A stretch of 64,000 nucleotides of DNA from Lachnospiraceae bacterium UBA4338 (GCA_002393735.1 DGTK01000011.1:1-64000); one strand, 5' to 3'. Counted from the first letter of the stretch, positions 8,799-18,138 are shown. Numbers and translations are program-made. The notes: generated from the sequence alone by a model not told the origin.

Positions 8799-8871
8799 GT
8801 TAGCGTCGACTAACGAAAAACTCCACTCAAATGTGGAGTAATTAATTGAATAGTGGTTAGCGATGACTAAC
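8799..8871 (+). promoter_or_regulatory. two GTTAG-N6-CTAAC operators flanking a hairpin
   Basis: Palindromes at 8799-8814 (GTTAGCGTCGACTAAC) and 8856-8871 (GTTAGCGATGACTAAC) flank a perfect 6-bp stem CTCCAC/GTGGAG at 8821-8838. They lie between promoter and start codon and fit repressor sites for a TetR-type regulator; the closest candidate is the one encoded at 19278. Confidence 0.65.
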
Positions 8872-8892
8872 GAAACAAGGGAGGAAAGATAA

Positions 8893-9477
8893 ATGGAAAA
8901 AAGTAATCGTTTAAATGCAAAAGATTTGATCAATGTAGGAATATATACAGCAATTTGTGCTGTATTGTGCTGTGCTGTAGCAATGACCGGAGTAATCCCA
9001 ATCATGATGGTACTGCTGGTTGTATTTGTACCTATACTTACAGGAATACCTTATATGTTATTTTTGACAAAAGTTAAAAAGTTCGGAATGATATTGATTC
9101 TGAATGTTTTAATGGGAGCTTTGATGTGGGTAACAGGTATGAGTTATTATGCCCTGGTAGTTGGAACCATATCAGGACTTATTGCAGAATTCATTTATCG
9201 TGGTGGAAAGTATAAGAGCAAATGGTGTGGAATTATGGCATATGCTATTTCAGGTATCTACTGCTGGGCTAACTATTTTGGTATTTTCTTTAACGCAGAC
9301 GCATATTTTGCAACAAGACAGAATTTTGGTCAGGAATATATTGATGCAGTAACAGGTTTGCTTCCTGTATGGATGTGCCCTGTTCTTCTGGTAGTTGATA
9401 TTGTATGTGGAATTATTGGTGGATGGATTGGAACAAAAATTCTCAAGAAGCATTTTGAAAAGGCAGGTATTGCCTGA
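8893..9477 (+). CDS. ECF transporter substrate-binding (S) component, MptD-like
   Basis: 194-residue integral membrane protein with about five or six hydrophobic segments and a start behind GGGAGG. The N-terminal pattern (LNAKDLINVGIYTAI) and size fit the Trep_Strep/MptD family of energy-coupling-factor S components, which bind a vitamin or metal-like solute. The T component and a double ATPase follow within 3 and overlapping bases, so this is a complete group I ECF system. The ligand cannot be told from the sequence. Two palindromic operators lie in the 5' region. Confidence 0.8.
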   Translation: MEKSNRLNAKDLINVGIYTAICAVLCCAVAMTGVIPIMMVLLVVFVPILTGIPYMLFLTKVKKFGMILILNVLMGALMWVTGMSYYALVVGTISGLIAEFIYRGGKYKSKWCGIMAYAISGIYCWANYFGIFFNADAYFATRQNFGQEYIDAVTGLLPVWMCPVLLVVDIVCGIIGGWIGTKILKKHFEKAGIA

Positions 9478-9479
9478 TT

Positions 9480-10199
9480 ATGGAATACAGTCTTGACAGA
9501 AATATCCACTCTTTGTTGGATCCAAGAACAAAACTTCTGCTGCTTTTTACGAGTTCAGTTTTCGTTATTGGTACTGCAGGAGAAGCCTGGATGAAGGTAT
9601 TCTACTGGATGCTTGTGTTTTTGCCGGTTCTTCTGCTTTTCCTGGAAAAGGAGTGGGGATTCGGATTAATTTCAATTGCTATTTATGTTGGCAGTTATTT
9701 AGCCCAGTTTGCTCTTCAACATAATCTGAATGCAGTAGAGTCAGTTTTGGCATTGATGTTGTTTATAATCACAAAGATTTTGCCTACGGTTATTCTTGCG
9801 AGATATATAGTAAAAACAACCAAGGTTTCAGAATTCCTTACTGCCATGAATCGTATGCATGTTACGGATAAACTTACTATTCCAATAAGTGTTATATTCA
9901 GATTTTTCCCAACCGTAGTTGAAGAATCAAAAGCAATAAATGATGCTATGCGTATGCGTGGAATTGAGATGGGAGCAAAGAAAGCGACGGAAGCCATAGA
10001 GTATCGTATGGTTCCTTTAATTGCCTCCTGCTCCATCATAGGTGAGGAGTTGTCGGCTGCGGCTATGACCAGAGGTTTGGATGTAGGTAAAAAGAGAAGC
10101 TGTATCTGGAAAATCAGGTTCAGATTCCCTGATCTGATTGTTATTTTATTGTGTTTGGCCTGTTTTATCTGGTGGGGAGTTGGAAGGTTTTTTATATGA
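9480..10199 (+). CDS. ECF transporter transmembrane (T) component
   Basis: 239 residues with several hydrophobic helices and the conserved cytoplasmic coupling motifs: RFFPTVVEE followed by AMRMRGIEMG (A-x-R-x-RG) near residues 140-165, and a later AAAMTRGLDVG. These short Arg motifs contact the ATPases in EcfT proteins. It starts 3 bp after the S component and overlaps the ATPase gene by 4 bp. Confidence 0.85.
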   Translation: MEYSLDRNIHSLLDPRTKLLLLFTSSVFVIGTAGEAWMKVFYWMLVFLPVLLLFLEKEWGFGLISIAIYVGSYLAQFALQHNLNAVESVLALMLFIITKILPTVILARYIVKTTKVSEFLTAMNRMHVTDKLTIPISVIFRFFPTVVEESKAINDAMRMRGIEMGAKKATEAIEYRMVPLIASCSIIGEELSAAAMTRGLDVGKKRSCIWKIRFRFPDLIVILLCLACFIWWGVGRFFI

Positions 10200-11614
10200 T
10201 AAATTTTGATAACGTTTTTTTTAAGTATAATAAAGGCGAAGATAGTCTTAAAGGAATCAACCTTACCATTAATAATGGTGAGGTTGTACTTGTTTGTGGA
10301 TCTTCAGGTTGCGGCAAGTCAACTCTGGTAAGGTGTGTGAATGGTCTTATTCCACATTTTTATGATGGAGAGATTACCGGCACTGTTACAGTAAATGGCA
10401 TTGATGTATCACAGACTACTTTGAGAAAAATATCACATCACGTGGGTACGGTTTTTCAGAACCCGAGAAGTCAGTTCTTTAATGTCGATACTACAAGTGA
10501 ATTAGCTTTTGGGTGCGAGAATTTTGGACTTGAATCGGATGAGATTGAAAAAAGAATTAATCAGATTGTGAATAAACATGAACTTGCAAAACTGATGGAC
10601 AGAAGCATTTTTAAACTGTCCGGTGGAGAAAAGCAAAAGATTGCATGCGCAAGTGTTGCTGTGGAACCGGTAGATGTAATTATATTGGACGAACCGTCGG
10701 CAAATCTTGATTATAAAGGTATCTGTGAACTGCAGAAAATGATTGCAGCCTGGAAGGAAGAAAATAAAACCATTCTGATAGCTGAGCATAGAATATCTTA
10801 TCTTTTCCCGTATATAACAAGAGCAATCTTAATGAATTCGGGTGAGATTGAAAAAGAATATTCGGTTGATGAGATAAGAGGCCTTACGGAAGATGATCTT
10901 CATAAACTGGGGCTCAGGGCAGAAGAAAACAAGAATCCCGTGGAGGCGATTCCGGATATTCCGAAGGTGGATGGAAGTGGTGAGAGGCTGATTCTGACAG
11001 ATATGAAGTATTCATACAAAGGAGAAAGCCCGGTATTTAATATCCCTGAAATGGAGATACCTAAGGGTGAGATAGTTGCCATAGTCGGCGCCAATGGTGC
11101 TGGGAAATCCACTTTTTTAAGATGCCTTTGCGGAATGGAACATTCATGTAAAGCAAAACTTAAAGTAGGTGACGAGATTTGGAAGAATAAAAAGAGGCGA
11201 CAGAGCATATATATGGTTATGCAGGATGTGAATCATCAGCTTTTTACAGACAGCGTACTTGAAGAAGTTGTGATTTCACAGGAGAAGGAAGACGAGGAAG
11301 AGGCTCTGAGAATTTTGGAGTCACTTGATTTGGCAGAATATGCGGACAAACATCCTCTGGCATTATCAGGTGGGCAGAAACAGAGAGTTGCAGTTGCGTC
11401 TGCAGTGGCATCCGGAAGGGATATTATTCTTTTTGATGAGCCAACAAGTGGTCTGGATTATTATCATATGATACAGGTTTCCGGCTTGCTTGAGAAACTC
11501 AAAGAAGCAGGTAAGACTGTAATAATCGTGACCCATGATGTGGAACTGATCAAAAAAGCCTGTACTTTTGTGGTCCCTTTTGATTCTGTAAGAAAAAACA
11601 TACTTGAAAAATGA
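10196..11614 (+). CDS. fused double ATPase of the ECF transporter
   Basis: 472 residues from the ATG at 10196, which overlaps the previous stop as ATGA; the in-frame codons before it lie inside the T-component gene. Two ABC ATPase domains are joined in one chain: Walker A GSSGCGKS with signature LSGGEKQ in the first half, and GANGAGKS with LSGGQKQ in the second. Each has a Walker B with DEP. The fused form replaces the usual EcfA1/EcfA2 pair. Confidence 0.9.
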   Translation: MINFDNVFFKYNKGEDSLKGINLTINNGEVVLVCGSSGCGKSTLVRCVNGLIPHFYDGEITGTVTVNGIDVSQTTLRKISHHVGTVFQNPRSQFFNVDTTSELAFGCENFGLESDEIEKRINQIVNKHELAKLMDRSIFKLSGGEKQKIACASVAVEPVDVIILDEPSANLDYKGICELQKMIAAWKEENKTILIAEHRISYLFPYITRAILMNSGEIEKEYSVDEIRGLTEDDLHKLGLRAEENKNPVEAIPDIPKVDGSGERLILTDMKYSYKGESPVFNIPEMEIPKGEIVAIVGANGAGKSTFLRCLCGMEHSCKAKLKVGDEIWKNKKRRQSIYMVMQDVNHQLFTDSVLEEVVISQEKEDEEEALRILESLDLAEYADKHPLALSGGQKQRVAVASAVASGRDIILFDEPTSGLDYYHMIQVSGLLEKLKEAGKTVIIVTHDVELIKKACTFVVPFDSVRKNILEK

Positions 11615-11679
11615 ATTATATGTAATTAAAATATGGTTAGCGATAACTAATTAGCAAATGCTAATTAGCAACAACTAAC
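11604..11679 (+). promoter_or_regulatory. promoter with triple overlapping GTTAG operator
   Basis: TTGAAA (11604-11609), 17-base spacer, TAAAAT (11627-11632). From 11636 to 11679 three palindromes share half-sites: GTTAGCGATAACTAAT, TTAGCAAATGCTAA and TTAGCAACAACTAAC. This is the densest cluster of the motif in the window, just before the gene at 11704. Confidence 0.65.
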
Positions 11680-11703
11680 AAAGAACTTTGTGGAGAATTA
11701 CAG

Positions 11704-12198
11704 ATGATTATTTTAAAAGTTATCATAGAAGGACTTGGACTGGGATTTCTGTTGTATCTTGTTTGTGCTTTAGGCATAAGGAAAGGTGCAGTGGGAATGG
11801 TTCATTTGTATAGTCCTGAGGTGCAGAAAAGAGTAATAGATCAGGGTGTTACCACGGCTGAATCAATAAAGAAAAGAAGTATTCTGTTTAAGTGCATATG
11901 TATTCCGGGATATTTTACATATGTTCTTGCGTGCGCATATCTTATTAACGGCGCAAGGGGTTTTATGCCGGGTTTCATTCAGATGTTTGTTATTCTTTCC
12001 ATTATGAATGTCATCGACAGAGTATTAATTGACGGCTTCTGGGTTGGTCGTACCAATGCCTGGAATATTCCGGGAACGGAAGACTTGAAACCATATATTA
12101 AAACCAGGGACAAAGTGCAGAAATGGATATTCGGCACAGTTGGAATGGCAGTTGTATCTGTAATTCTTTCCGGGATTATGTGCCTGGTTTTAAAGTAA
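11704..12198 (+). CDS. hypothetical membrane protein
   Basis: 164 residues with hydrophobic segments near residues 2-24, 60-82, 90-110 and 142-163, so probably four membrane helices. A polar stretch with GTEDLKPYIKTRDKVQKW precedes the last helix. I do not recognise the family. It follows the triple operator and precedes the DUF6110/P-type ATPase genes, so it may belong to the same regulated set. Confidence 0.65.
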   Translation: MIILKVIIEGLGLGFLLYLVCALGIRKGAVGMVHLYSPEVQKRVIDQGVTTAESIKKRSILFKCICIPGYFTYVLACAYLINGARGFMPGFIQMFVILSIMNVIDRVLIDGFWVGRTNAWNIPGTEDLKPYIKTRDKVQKWIFGTVGMAVVSVILSGIMCLVLK

Positions 12199-12230
12199 TT
12201 AACCGGTACGGTGGTTGTAAGGGAGATTAT

Positions 12231-12329
12231 ATGAAAACAGTGCTTCTTATAGCATGTTTGGGACATAGTATGTGTAATAAGCGCTTTTGCGCATATTTTT
12301 ATAAATATAGGTTAGGTGAATCTAACTGA
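12231..12329 (+). CDS. possible 32-residue small protein
   Basis: An ATG behind AAGGGAG opens a frame of 32 codons with a hydrophobic start (MKTVLLIACLG) and three Cys. It lies between the membrane protein and the DUF6110 gene, and its last codons overlap the palindrome at 12311. It may be a real small protein or chance. Confidence 0.25.
   Translation: MKTVLLIACLGHSMCNKRFCAYFYKYRLGESN
12311..12326 (+). promoter_or_regulatory. GTTAG-N6-CTAAC palindrome before the DUF6110 gene
   Basis: GTTAGGTGAATCTAAC has the same 16-bp geometry as the sites at 8799, 8856, 11636, 19215 and 22276, with a different centre. A TATAAA hexamer lies just upstream at 12300-12305. Confidence 0.5.
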
Positions 12330-12357
12330 AAACTTACGAAATTAGGAGGTAAAAATT

Positions 12358-12819
12358 ATGAAGGTTTGGAAAGGAATTGCGTTATTTGCAGGGGGCACTG
12401 TTTTTGGACTTTGGGGCATTAAGATGCTTTGCTCAAAGGATGCAAAGAAGGCTTATACACACTGTACAGCAGGCGTGCTCAGAGCTAAGGATTATGTGAT
12501 GGACCAGGTTACAAGTGTGAAGGAAAACTGTGCTGATATCTATGAAGAGGCAAAGGCTATTAACGAAGAGAGAGCAAAGAAAGAGAAAGAAAACGAGTTT
12601 GATGATGAGGCTGAGGTTTTTGATGATATGGAAGATGAAGCAGAAGAGGTGAAGGAAGAGAAGAAGCCTGCCAAGGCTGCATCAAAGGCTAAAACTACCA
12701 AGACAGCAACAAAGACAGCTGCCAAGACAGAAACAAAGGCTACAGCAAAGACTTCTTCAAAGGCTAAAGAGACAACAGCAGCAAAGCCTAAGAGAACAAC
12801 GAAGAAGAAAGAAGATTAA
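12358..12819 (+). CDS. DUF6110-like protein with Lys/Ala-rich tail
   Basis: 153 residues. The first ~80 (MKVWKGIALFAGGTVFGLWG, then SKDAKKAYTHCTAGVLRAKDYVMD) match what I know of DUF6110, a small Firmicutes family found beside P-type ATPases; a single hydrophobic helix is at residues 5-22. Residues 80-105 are very acidic. The last ~50 are an alternating Ala/Lys/Thr region like histone-like tails, which is longer than the family usually has. It ends 2 bp before the ATPase gene. It may be an accessory or chaperone for the pump; this is inferred from position. Confidence 0.65.
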   Translation: MKVWKGIALFAGGTVFGLWGIKMLCSKDAKKAYTHCTAGVLRAKDYVMDQVTSVKENCADIYEEAKAINEERAKKEKENEFDDEAEVFDDMEDEAEEVKEEKKPAKAASKAKTTKTATKTAAKTETKATAKTSSKAKETTAAKPKRTTKKKED

Positions 12820-12821
12820 TT

Positions 12822-14915
12822 ATGAAATTTGCCATTAAGCATGAAATAAATGGAAGATTAAGAATTCATCTTGCCATGAAACGCATGACATACAGGGAAG
12901 CTGACAGCTTTGAATATTATCTCAATAACTTTCATGAAATTACAAAAGTCAAAGTATATGAGAGAACTGCTGATGCCGTGATTTATTACAATGGCGACAG
13001 AATGGATGTCATTAATTATATCAGGAGATTTTCCTTTAATAAGCTTCAGGTACCTGAAAGAGTATTTGAGTGCTCGAGCAGGGAACTGGAAGCCAGGTTT
13101 TCCGAAAAGATTATGACAGATATTGTGGTTTATTATGGAAAGAAACTGTTGCTTCCAGCACCTGTGAGAAGAGTCTGGGTTACGGCCAAGATGGTTATGT
13201 ATGCCTGGAGAGGATTGAAGACTCTTAAGAATAAACGTCTTCAGGTGGAACTTCTTGATGCCATAGCAATTGTGGCAGCAGTATTGTCCGGTGATTTTAA
13301 CACAGCTTCAAGTATCATGTTCCTTTTGAAGATTGGCGATACTTTGGAAGATTGGACGCATAAGCGTTCCGTGGATGACCTGGCAAGACAGATGTCACTT
13401 AATATTGATAAGGTTTGGCTTGTACGCGGTGACACAGAGGTGCAGGTTGATTCCTCTGATATTGAGTGTGGAGATGAAGTTGTTGTCAGAGTAGGCAATA
13501 TGATTCCATTTGACGGTGAAGTTTCCTGTGGTGAAGCTATGGTTAATCAGGCTTCCATGACAGGAGAATCAGAACCGGTATGCAAAAATATTGGAATGAG
13601 CGTTTTCGCCGGAACGGTTGTGGAAGAAGGGGAGATTACAATTAAGGTTACCCAGACGGAAGGCTGTGGAAGATTCGATAAGATCGTAAAGATGATTGAA
13701 GAGTCAGAGAAGCTTAAGTCCGGCTTGGAGAGCAAGGCGGAGAGACTTGCTGACAGGCTTGTTCCTTATACACTTGCGGGATCAGGTCTGACTTATCTAA
13801 TCAGTCGCAATGTTCCTAAAGCGTTGTCTGTACTTATGGTTGATTATTCATGCGCTCTTAAAATGGCCATGCCAATATCAGTTATCTCTGTAATAAAAGA
13901 AGCGACTGATTATGGAATTACTGTTAAAGGCGGTAAGTTCCTTGAGGCAGTGGCTGAGGCTGATACCATCGTTCTGGATAAAACGGGAACTCTTACCAAA
14001 GCTAAACCAAGCGTGGTCAGAGTTGTATCTTTCAGTGGTGAACCTGAAGATGAACTCCTTAGAGAGGCAGCATGCCTTGAGGAACATTTCCCTCATTCCG
14101 TTGCAAGCGCAGTAGTTGATGCTGCAGAGAAGAAGGGACTGCTTCATGATGAGATGCATGCTGATGTTGAGTACATTGTGGCACATGGAATTGCTTCAAC
14201 CATTAACGATGAGAGAGTGGTTATAGGAAGCTATCATTTTGTAATGGAGGATGAAAAAGTTGTCATTCCTAAGGATAAGAAACAGCTTTTTGATTCCCTT
14301 CCTGATGAATATTCTCATCTTTATTTTGCTAAAAACGGCAAGCTTGCTGCAGCAATTCTTATAGAAGATCCGATGCGCGAAGAAGTTAGAAAAGTTATTG
14401 AAGAGCTTCGCAGCGAGGGTTTTGAACATATAGTTATGATGACGGGAGACAGCGAACGCACGGCTCGTAAAATCGCCGCAGAAGCAGGCATAACAGAGTT
14501 CTATGCTGAGGTCCTTCCGGAAGATAAAGCAGGATATGTTGAGAAAGCCAAGGCTGAAGGCAAGAAGGTTGTAATGGTGGGAGATGGAATTAATGACTCT
14601 CCTGCTCTGTCTGCATCCGATGCTGGTATTGCAATCAGTGACGGTGCAGAGATTGCAAGACAGATAGCTGACATTACAATCGGCTCATCTGATTTAGAAA
14701 GCCTGGTTGTACTCAGAAGACTCAGCACTCTTCTTATGAGGAGAATTAAGTTTAATTACAGAACCATAGTTGGTTTCAATACTTTGCTTATATTGCTTGG
14801 AATAATGGGCGTCCTCCCTCCTGCAACGTCAGCATTATTGCATAATGGTTCAACTCTGGCTCTTGGACTTAAGAGTATGACCAGGCTTCTGCCTGAAAAG
14901 AAGGATGAAGAATAA
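12822..14915 (+). CDS. P1B-type (heavy-metal-like) transporting ATPase
   Basis: 697 residues. The N-terminus (1-75) resembles an HMA_2-type domain without CxxC. Conserved P-type motifs are MTGESEPV (actuator), DKTGT (phosphorylated Asp) and GDGINDSPAL (hinge). The transmembrane metal motif, usually CPC or SPC, reads YSCALK, so metal choice cannot be assumed to be copper or zinc. The protein probably exports or distributes a transition metal across the cytoplasmic membrane with the DUF6110 partner. Fewer hydrophobic helices precede the actuator domain than in standard P1B pumps. Confidence 0.85.
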   Translation: MKFAIKHEINGRLRIHLAMKRMTYREADSFEYYLNNFHEITKVKVYERTADAVIYYNGDRMDVINYIRRFSFNKLQVPERVFECSSRELEARFSEKIMTDIVVYYGKKLLLPAPVRRVWVTAKMVMYAWRGLKTLKNKRLQVELLDAIAIVAAVLSGDFNTASSIMFLLKIGDTLEDWTHKRSVDDLARQMSLNIDKVWLVRGDTEVQVDSSDIECGDEVVVRVGNMIPFDGEVSCGEAMVNQASMTGESEPVCKNIGMSVFAGTVVEEGEITIKVTQTEGCGRFDKIVKMIEESEKLKSGLESKAERLADRLVPYTLAGSGLTYLISRNVPKALSVLMVDYSCALKMAMPISVISVIKEATDYGITVKGGKFLEAVAEADTIVLDKTGTLTKAKPSVVRVVSFSGEPEDELLREAACLEEHFPHSVASAVVDAAEKKGLLHDEMHADVEYIVAHGIASTINDERVVIGSYHFVMEDEKVVIPKDKKQLFDSLPDEYSHLYFAKNGKLAAAILIEDPMREEVRKVIEELRSEGFEHIVMMTGDSERTARKIAAEAGITEFYAEVLPEDKAGYVEKAKAEGKKVVMVGDGINDSPALSASDAGIAISDGAEIARQIADITIGSSDLESLVVLRRLSTLLMRRIKFNYRTIVGFNTLLILLGIMGVLPPATSALLHNGSTLALGLKSMTRLLPEKKDEE

Positions 14916-14930
14916 GGAAGGTTTATAAAT

Positions 14931-15446
14931 ATGTTTTTGACAATATTTCTTGCAATCATTTTTTGTGTAGCAATTACACTAATGATGTTTTCGGCAGTGG
15001 CTTTTATTCAGAATACAAAATTCTTTTCTTCGGCCCCGAAAGAGGCGAGAGAAGTTCTTGTTCCAAGGGACAAGGAATTGTTTTATGGCGCAAGAGCAAT
15101 TGGCTGGGTATTGATGTCTTTTAGTTTCATAATGATAGCCGGTGTTGGCATTGTTTCCATATGGGATGGTTTTAGGAGTGGCTATACGTTCTTTCAGTTT
15201 TTCCTGAGATTTGTTTCAATTTTTACCATTTATAAAATCTATGATATGGTTTATTTTGACTATTTCCTGCTTATGAAATATCATTTCTTCCAGTTCTATT
15301 TTCCTGAAACTGAAAAAGTATATACAGGCAGAAAATATGGATATAACATTGTAAGCCAGCTTATTAAACTTCTGGTTATCTTTCCGGCTGCATCTGCAAT
15401 TGCTGCCTGGATTTGCTCATATATTTCAACAACTTTGATTAAATAA
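14931..15446 (+). CDS. hypothetical membrane protein
   Basis: 171 residues with about four hydrophobic helices (roughly 3-24, 60-82, 90-120, 145-167). No family recognised. It lies 15 bp after the P-type ATPase and 3 bp before another membrane protein gene, so the three are probably co-transcribed. Confidence 0.65.
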   Translation: MFLTIFLAIIFCVAITLMMFSAVAFIQNTKFFSSAPKEAREVLVPRDKELFYGARAIGWVLMSFSFIMIAGVGIVSIWDGFRSGYTFFQFFLRFVSIFTIYKIYDMVYFDYFLLMKYHFFQFYFPETEKVYTGRKYGYNIVSQLIKLLVIFPAASAIAAWICSYISTTLIK

Positions 15447-15449
15447 AAT

Positions 15450-16148
15450 ATGAATAATATTGGAATTGATAATACTCTCGATAAAAAAAGAATAGCACAT
15501 TTATTTAGACTCGGAATACAGGCAGCGCTTATTGTTCTTACCGGAGACATGCTGCTTGGCTGGGGTGTGGCTGATTTATCCAAGACAGGAATTGATCAGT
15601 ATTTTTCCCGTTATCTGACTGTATCAGATGGAAGAATTGTATGGTCAGCAATACTGGGACTTATTGGAATAACGATTGAGTGCCTGAGTTATTTTGGAGT
15701 ATACAGACTTATTGCAAGTAAGTCGGAAAAGTATGCGCATCTTTACAGGGCAGGATTACTTGGAATGCTTGCATTCGGCGCGCTTGTACATGTGATGTGC
15801 TGTGGAACCGTATTTTATCTTAAGGTTGTAAATGATTTTAATCCGGGAATGGCATCGGAGAGCGCGATCAGATTTGCTCTTTATTTTCTTGTTCCGGCGA
15901 CGGTGATTTTTATGCCTTTTTATTTTACTGCAGCTGTTGTGCAGATTATTGCTTTTGCTAAAGGGTTTACGCCATATCCGAAGTGGTGCTGTATATTTAC
16001 ATTCCTTGCAGGAATGATTGTTGTAGTTCTGGCAAGGTTTATGGGAAATCATGCGATTGTTTACGCCATCTCCACCGGCTGGATAAGTCTTGGCGCACTG
16101 TGGACTTTTGGTGGGCTGCTGGTAATGATGAAAAAAGCGGATATGTGA
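15450..16148 (+). CDS. DUF6796-like multi-pass membrane protein
   Basis: 232 residues, six or seven hydrophobic helices. The layout (TGDMLLGWG near the N-terminus, SDGRIVWSAILG, then a buried His-Cys stretch HVMCCGTVFY) resembles the protein encoded at 20807 (IGDYCMGIE, ADWRIAVSNAGG, FHLECGTLIHNY). The two are likely paralogues of one Firmicutes membrane family, which I believe is DUF6796. Function unknown. Confidence 0.6.
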   Translation: MNNIGIDNTLDKKRIAHLFRLGIQAALIVLTGDMLLGWGVADLSKTGIDQYFSRYLTVSDGRIVWSAILGLIGITIECLSYFGVYRLIASKSEKYAHLYRAGLLGMLAFGALVHVMCCGTVFYLKVVNDFNPGMASESAIRFALYFLVPATVIFMPFYFTAAVVQIIAFAKGFTPYPKWCCIFTFLAGMIVVVLARFMGNHAIVYAISTGWISLGALWTFGGLLVMMKKADM

Positions 16149-16168
16149 GTCATTAAGAAGGTAAAAAT

Positions 16169-16930
16169 ATGACAATTCATGAATTTGGAAAAAAGAATAA
16201 ACAGGTGGTGGTACTGATCCATCCATCCATCGTGATGTGGGATTATTTCGAATATGTTATTCCACTTCTGGAAAAGAAATATCATGTAATCGTACCGGCG
16301 ATTCCGGGATATGATCCTGATGAAAAAGGGGATTTCTCAAGTGTTGAGGAAATTGCAAAAGGCATTGAGAGATGGCTCATTATAAATGGTTACAAGGATG
16401 TGGCCTGCGTTTACGGCTGCTCCATGGGAGGAAGCATCGTAATAAGAATGCTGGCGAACAACAGAGTGAATATCGGTAGCGCTGTAATAGACGGAGGCAT
16501 CACGCCTTATCCGTATCCGTGGATTATAACAAGGTTTATTGCGCTGAAGGATTTTATCCTGATTTACACGGGCAAAATTGGCGGCGCCAAGCTTTTGGAA
16601 AAGGCCTTTTCCACAGATGAGCTTAGTGAAGATGATGTTCAATATGCAGCGAAAGTTCTTAAAATGATCAGCGCTAAAACCATATGGCGAACCTTCGATT
16701 CCTGTAATAATTATTCGATGCCATATGAGATTCATGCCGAGTGCAGAAATATTGAATACTGGGTTGCAGAGAAAGAAGTTAAAGACAGAAGAGTCGATGT
16801 GGCATATGTTAAAAAGGTTTTTCCACATACTGTTTTCAGAAAAATAAAGAATGTGGGACACGGTGGGCTGGCGCCTTTTAACCCTGAGAAGTTTGTAAGA
16901 GGAATAAATAAGATAATAGAAAAGAAATAA
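16169..16930 (+). CDS. alpha/beta hydrolase
   Basis: 253 residues with the alpha/beta-hydrolase order: oxyanion region VLIHPS, nucleophile elbow GCSMGG near residue 90, and C-terminal GHGG histidine near 230. It has no signal peptide. Substrate unknown, ester or lactone hydrolysis likely. It sits in a run of small-molecule enzymes and is related in kind to the hydrolase at 18158. Confidence 0.75.
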   Translation: MTIHEFGKKNKQVVVLIHPSIVMWDYFEYVIPLLEKKYHVIVPAIPGYDPDEKGDFSSVEEIAKGIERWLIINGYKDVACVYGCSMGGSIVIRMLANNRVNIGSAVIDGGITPYPYPWIITRFIALKDFILIYTGKIGGAKLLEKAFSTDELSEDDVQYAAKVLKMISAKTIWRTFDSCNNYSMPYEIHAECRNIEYWVAEKEVKDRRVDVAYVKKVFPHTVFRKIKNVGHGGLAPFNPEKFVRGINKIIEKK

Positions 16931-16954
16931 TTGATTGGTTAAAAAGGAGTTAAA

Positions 16955-17593
16955 ATGCGTACAGAAAAAGAATACAAAGATCTTACGGTAAAAGAATTTA
17001 CCAAGGCAGCAGATATATACGAGTCAAGCCATGCTGGTATTTATGAGATATGTAAAGAAGATTATCCTTATATAGCAGGTGAACTTGAAAAAGAAGATTA
17101 TACGGATTTGCTGGATTGCGGATGTGGAACAGGCCCAATGATATCACTGCTTTATGATAAAGATCCGGGAAAGCATTATACCGGACTTGATATTACACCG
17201 AGAATGATTGAAGTCGCCAGGGCAAAGAATCTTGAAGGTGTTGACTGGGTTGTGGGTGATTGTGAGAATCTTCCGTTTGATGATGAATCTTTTGATGCAA
17301 TAATATGTTCTAACAGTTTTCATCATTATCCAAATCCTCAGAAGTTTTTTGACAGCGTGAAAAGAGTTTTGAGACCTGGTGGAAGATTGATTCTGCAGGA
17401 TTACACATCTTCAAAGCCAGTTCTATGGCTTATGAATCATATCGAAATGCCTCTTGCCAATATGGCAGGTCATGGTGATGTTGGTGCAAAATCTCTGGAT
17501 GAAATTCGCGAATATTGTAACAAGGCAGGTTTAAAAATAGAATTACTGGAAAGCGCCAAAAAAGCCAGGATGCATCTGGTGGCCAGAAAATAA
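16955..17593 (+). CDS. class I SAM-dependent methyltransferase
   Basis: 212 residues. SAM-binding motif LDCGCGTGP near residue 50, acidic residue GLDITPRM in the next strand, then NSFHHYPNPQKFFDSVKRVLRPGG typical of UbiE/Methyltransf_11 proteins. The ATG follows AAAGGAG. The acceptor is unknown. The neighbouring gene also encodes a methyltransferase. Confidence 0.85.
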   Translation: MRTEKEYKDLTVKEFTKAADIYESSHAGIYEICKEDYPYIAGELEKEDYTDLLDCGCGTGPMISLLYDKDPGKHYTGLDITPRMIEVARAKNLEGVDWVVGDCENLPFDDESFDAIICSNSFHHYPNPQKFFDSVKRVLRPGGRLILQDYTSSKPVLWLMNHIEMPLANMAGHGDVGAKSLDEIREYCNKAGLKIELLESAKKARMHLVARK

Positions 17594-17628
17594 AGATAAC
17601 TTGTTAATATTGATTGGAGTATAGAAAA

Positions 17629-18138
17629 ATGGCGTTGAAAAATTATGTTAAAGAAGGACAGAAACTACCATTGTTTGGGGTAGGGCCTTTTATCGTTTAT
17701 GGAATTTCCATGGTGGCATTAATAGGAATCGTGCTTTTGGGACATGTATTCAAAATCGGGATTCTTGGAAATCCTTGGATCATAATTTTCAGAGTTGTTG
17801 GGGCTGTTCTCATAGTAATCGGAATTATCATCTGGTTTATAGGCGCTCTGAAATCCGGAATGGACGACAATATTGCTGATAATAAGCTAAAGACGGACGG
17901 CATTTATGCCTGGGTGAGAAATCCGATGTACAGTGGCTGCTGGATTGCAATAATCGGTATTACGCTTATGTGGCATAACTATTGGATGCTTCTCCTGATA
18001 CCTGTTGAGTGGTTGATTATGACAATAACTCTTATCAATACAGAAGAAAAGTGGCTTTTAAATCTTTATGGCGAAGAGTATGCACAGTATAAGAAAAGAG
18101 TGAATCGATGCATACCGTGGTTTCCACGAAAGAAATAG
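17629..18138 (+). CDS. isoprenylcysteine carboxyl methyltransferase-family membrane protein
   Basis: 169 residues from the ATG at 17629 (GGAG 9 bases upstream). Three or four membrane helices are followed by the family C-terminus RNPMYSG, then NTEEKWLLNLYGEEYAQYKKRVNRCIPWF, as in ICMT/PEMT-type enzymes. These methylate lipid-soluble or terminal carboxyl groups at the membrane; the bacterial substrate is unknown. Confidence 0.8.
   Translation: MALKNYVKEGQKLPLFGVGPFIVYGISMVALIGIVLLGHVFKIGILGNPWIIIFRVVGAVLIVIGIIIWFIGALKSGMDDNIADNKLKTDGIYAWVRNPMYSGCWIAIIGITLMWHNYWMLLLIPVEWLIMTITLINTEEKWLLNLYGEEYAQYKKRVNRCIPWFPRKK

Noticed and set aside
8799..12326. DtxR/IdeR iron boxes
   Set aside because: DtxR-type sites have GTTAG and CTAAC one base apart; here the spacing is six, and one site lies inside a tetR promoter.
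12123..12329. 68-codon frame overlapping the membrane protein gene
   Set aside because: Its first half overlaps an established gene in another frame. Only the last 32 codons with their own start are kept, at low confidence.
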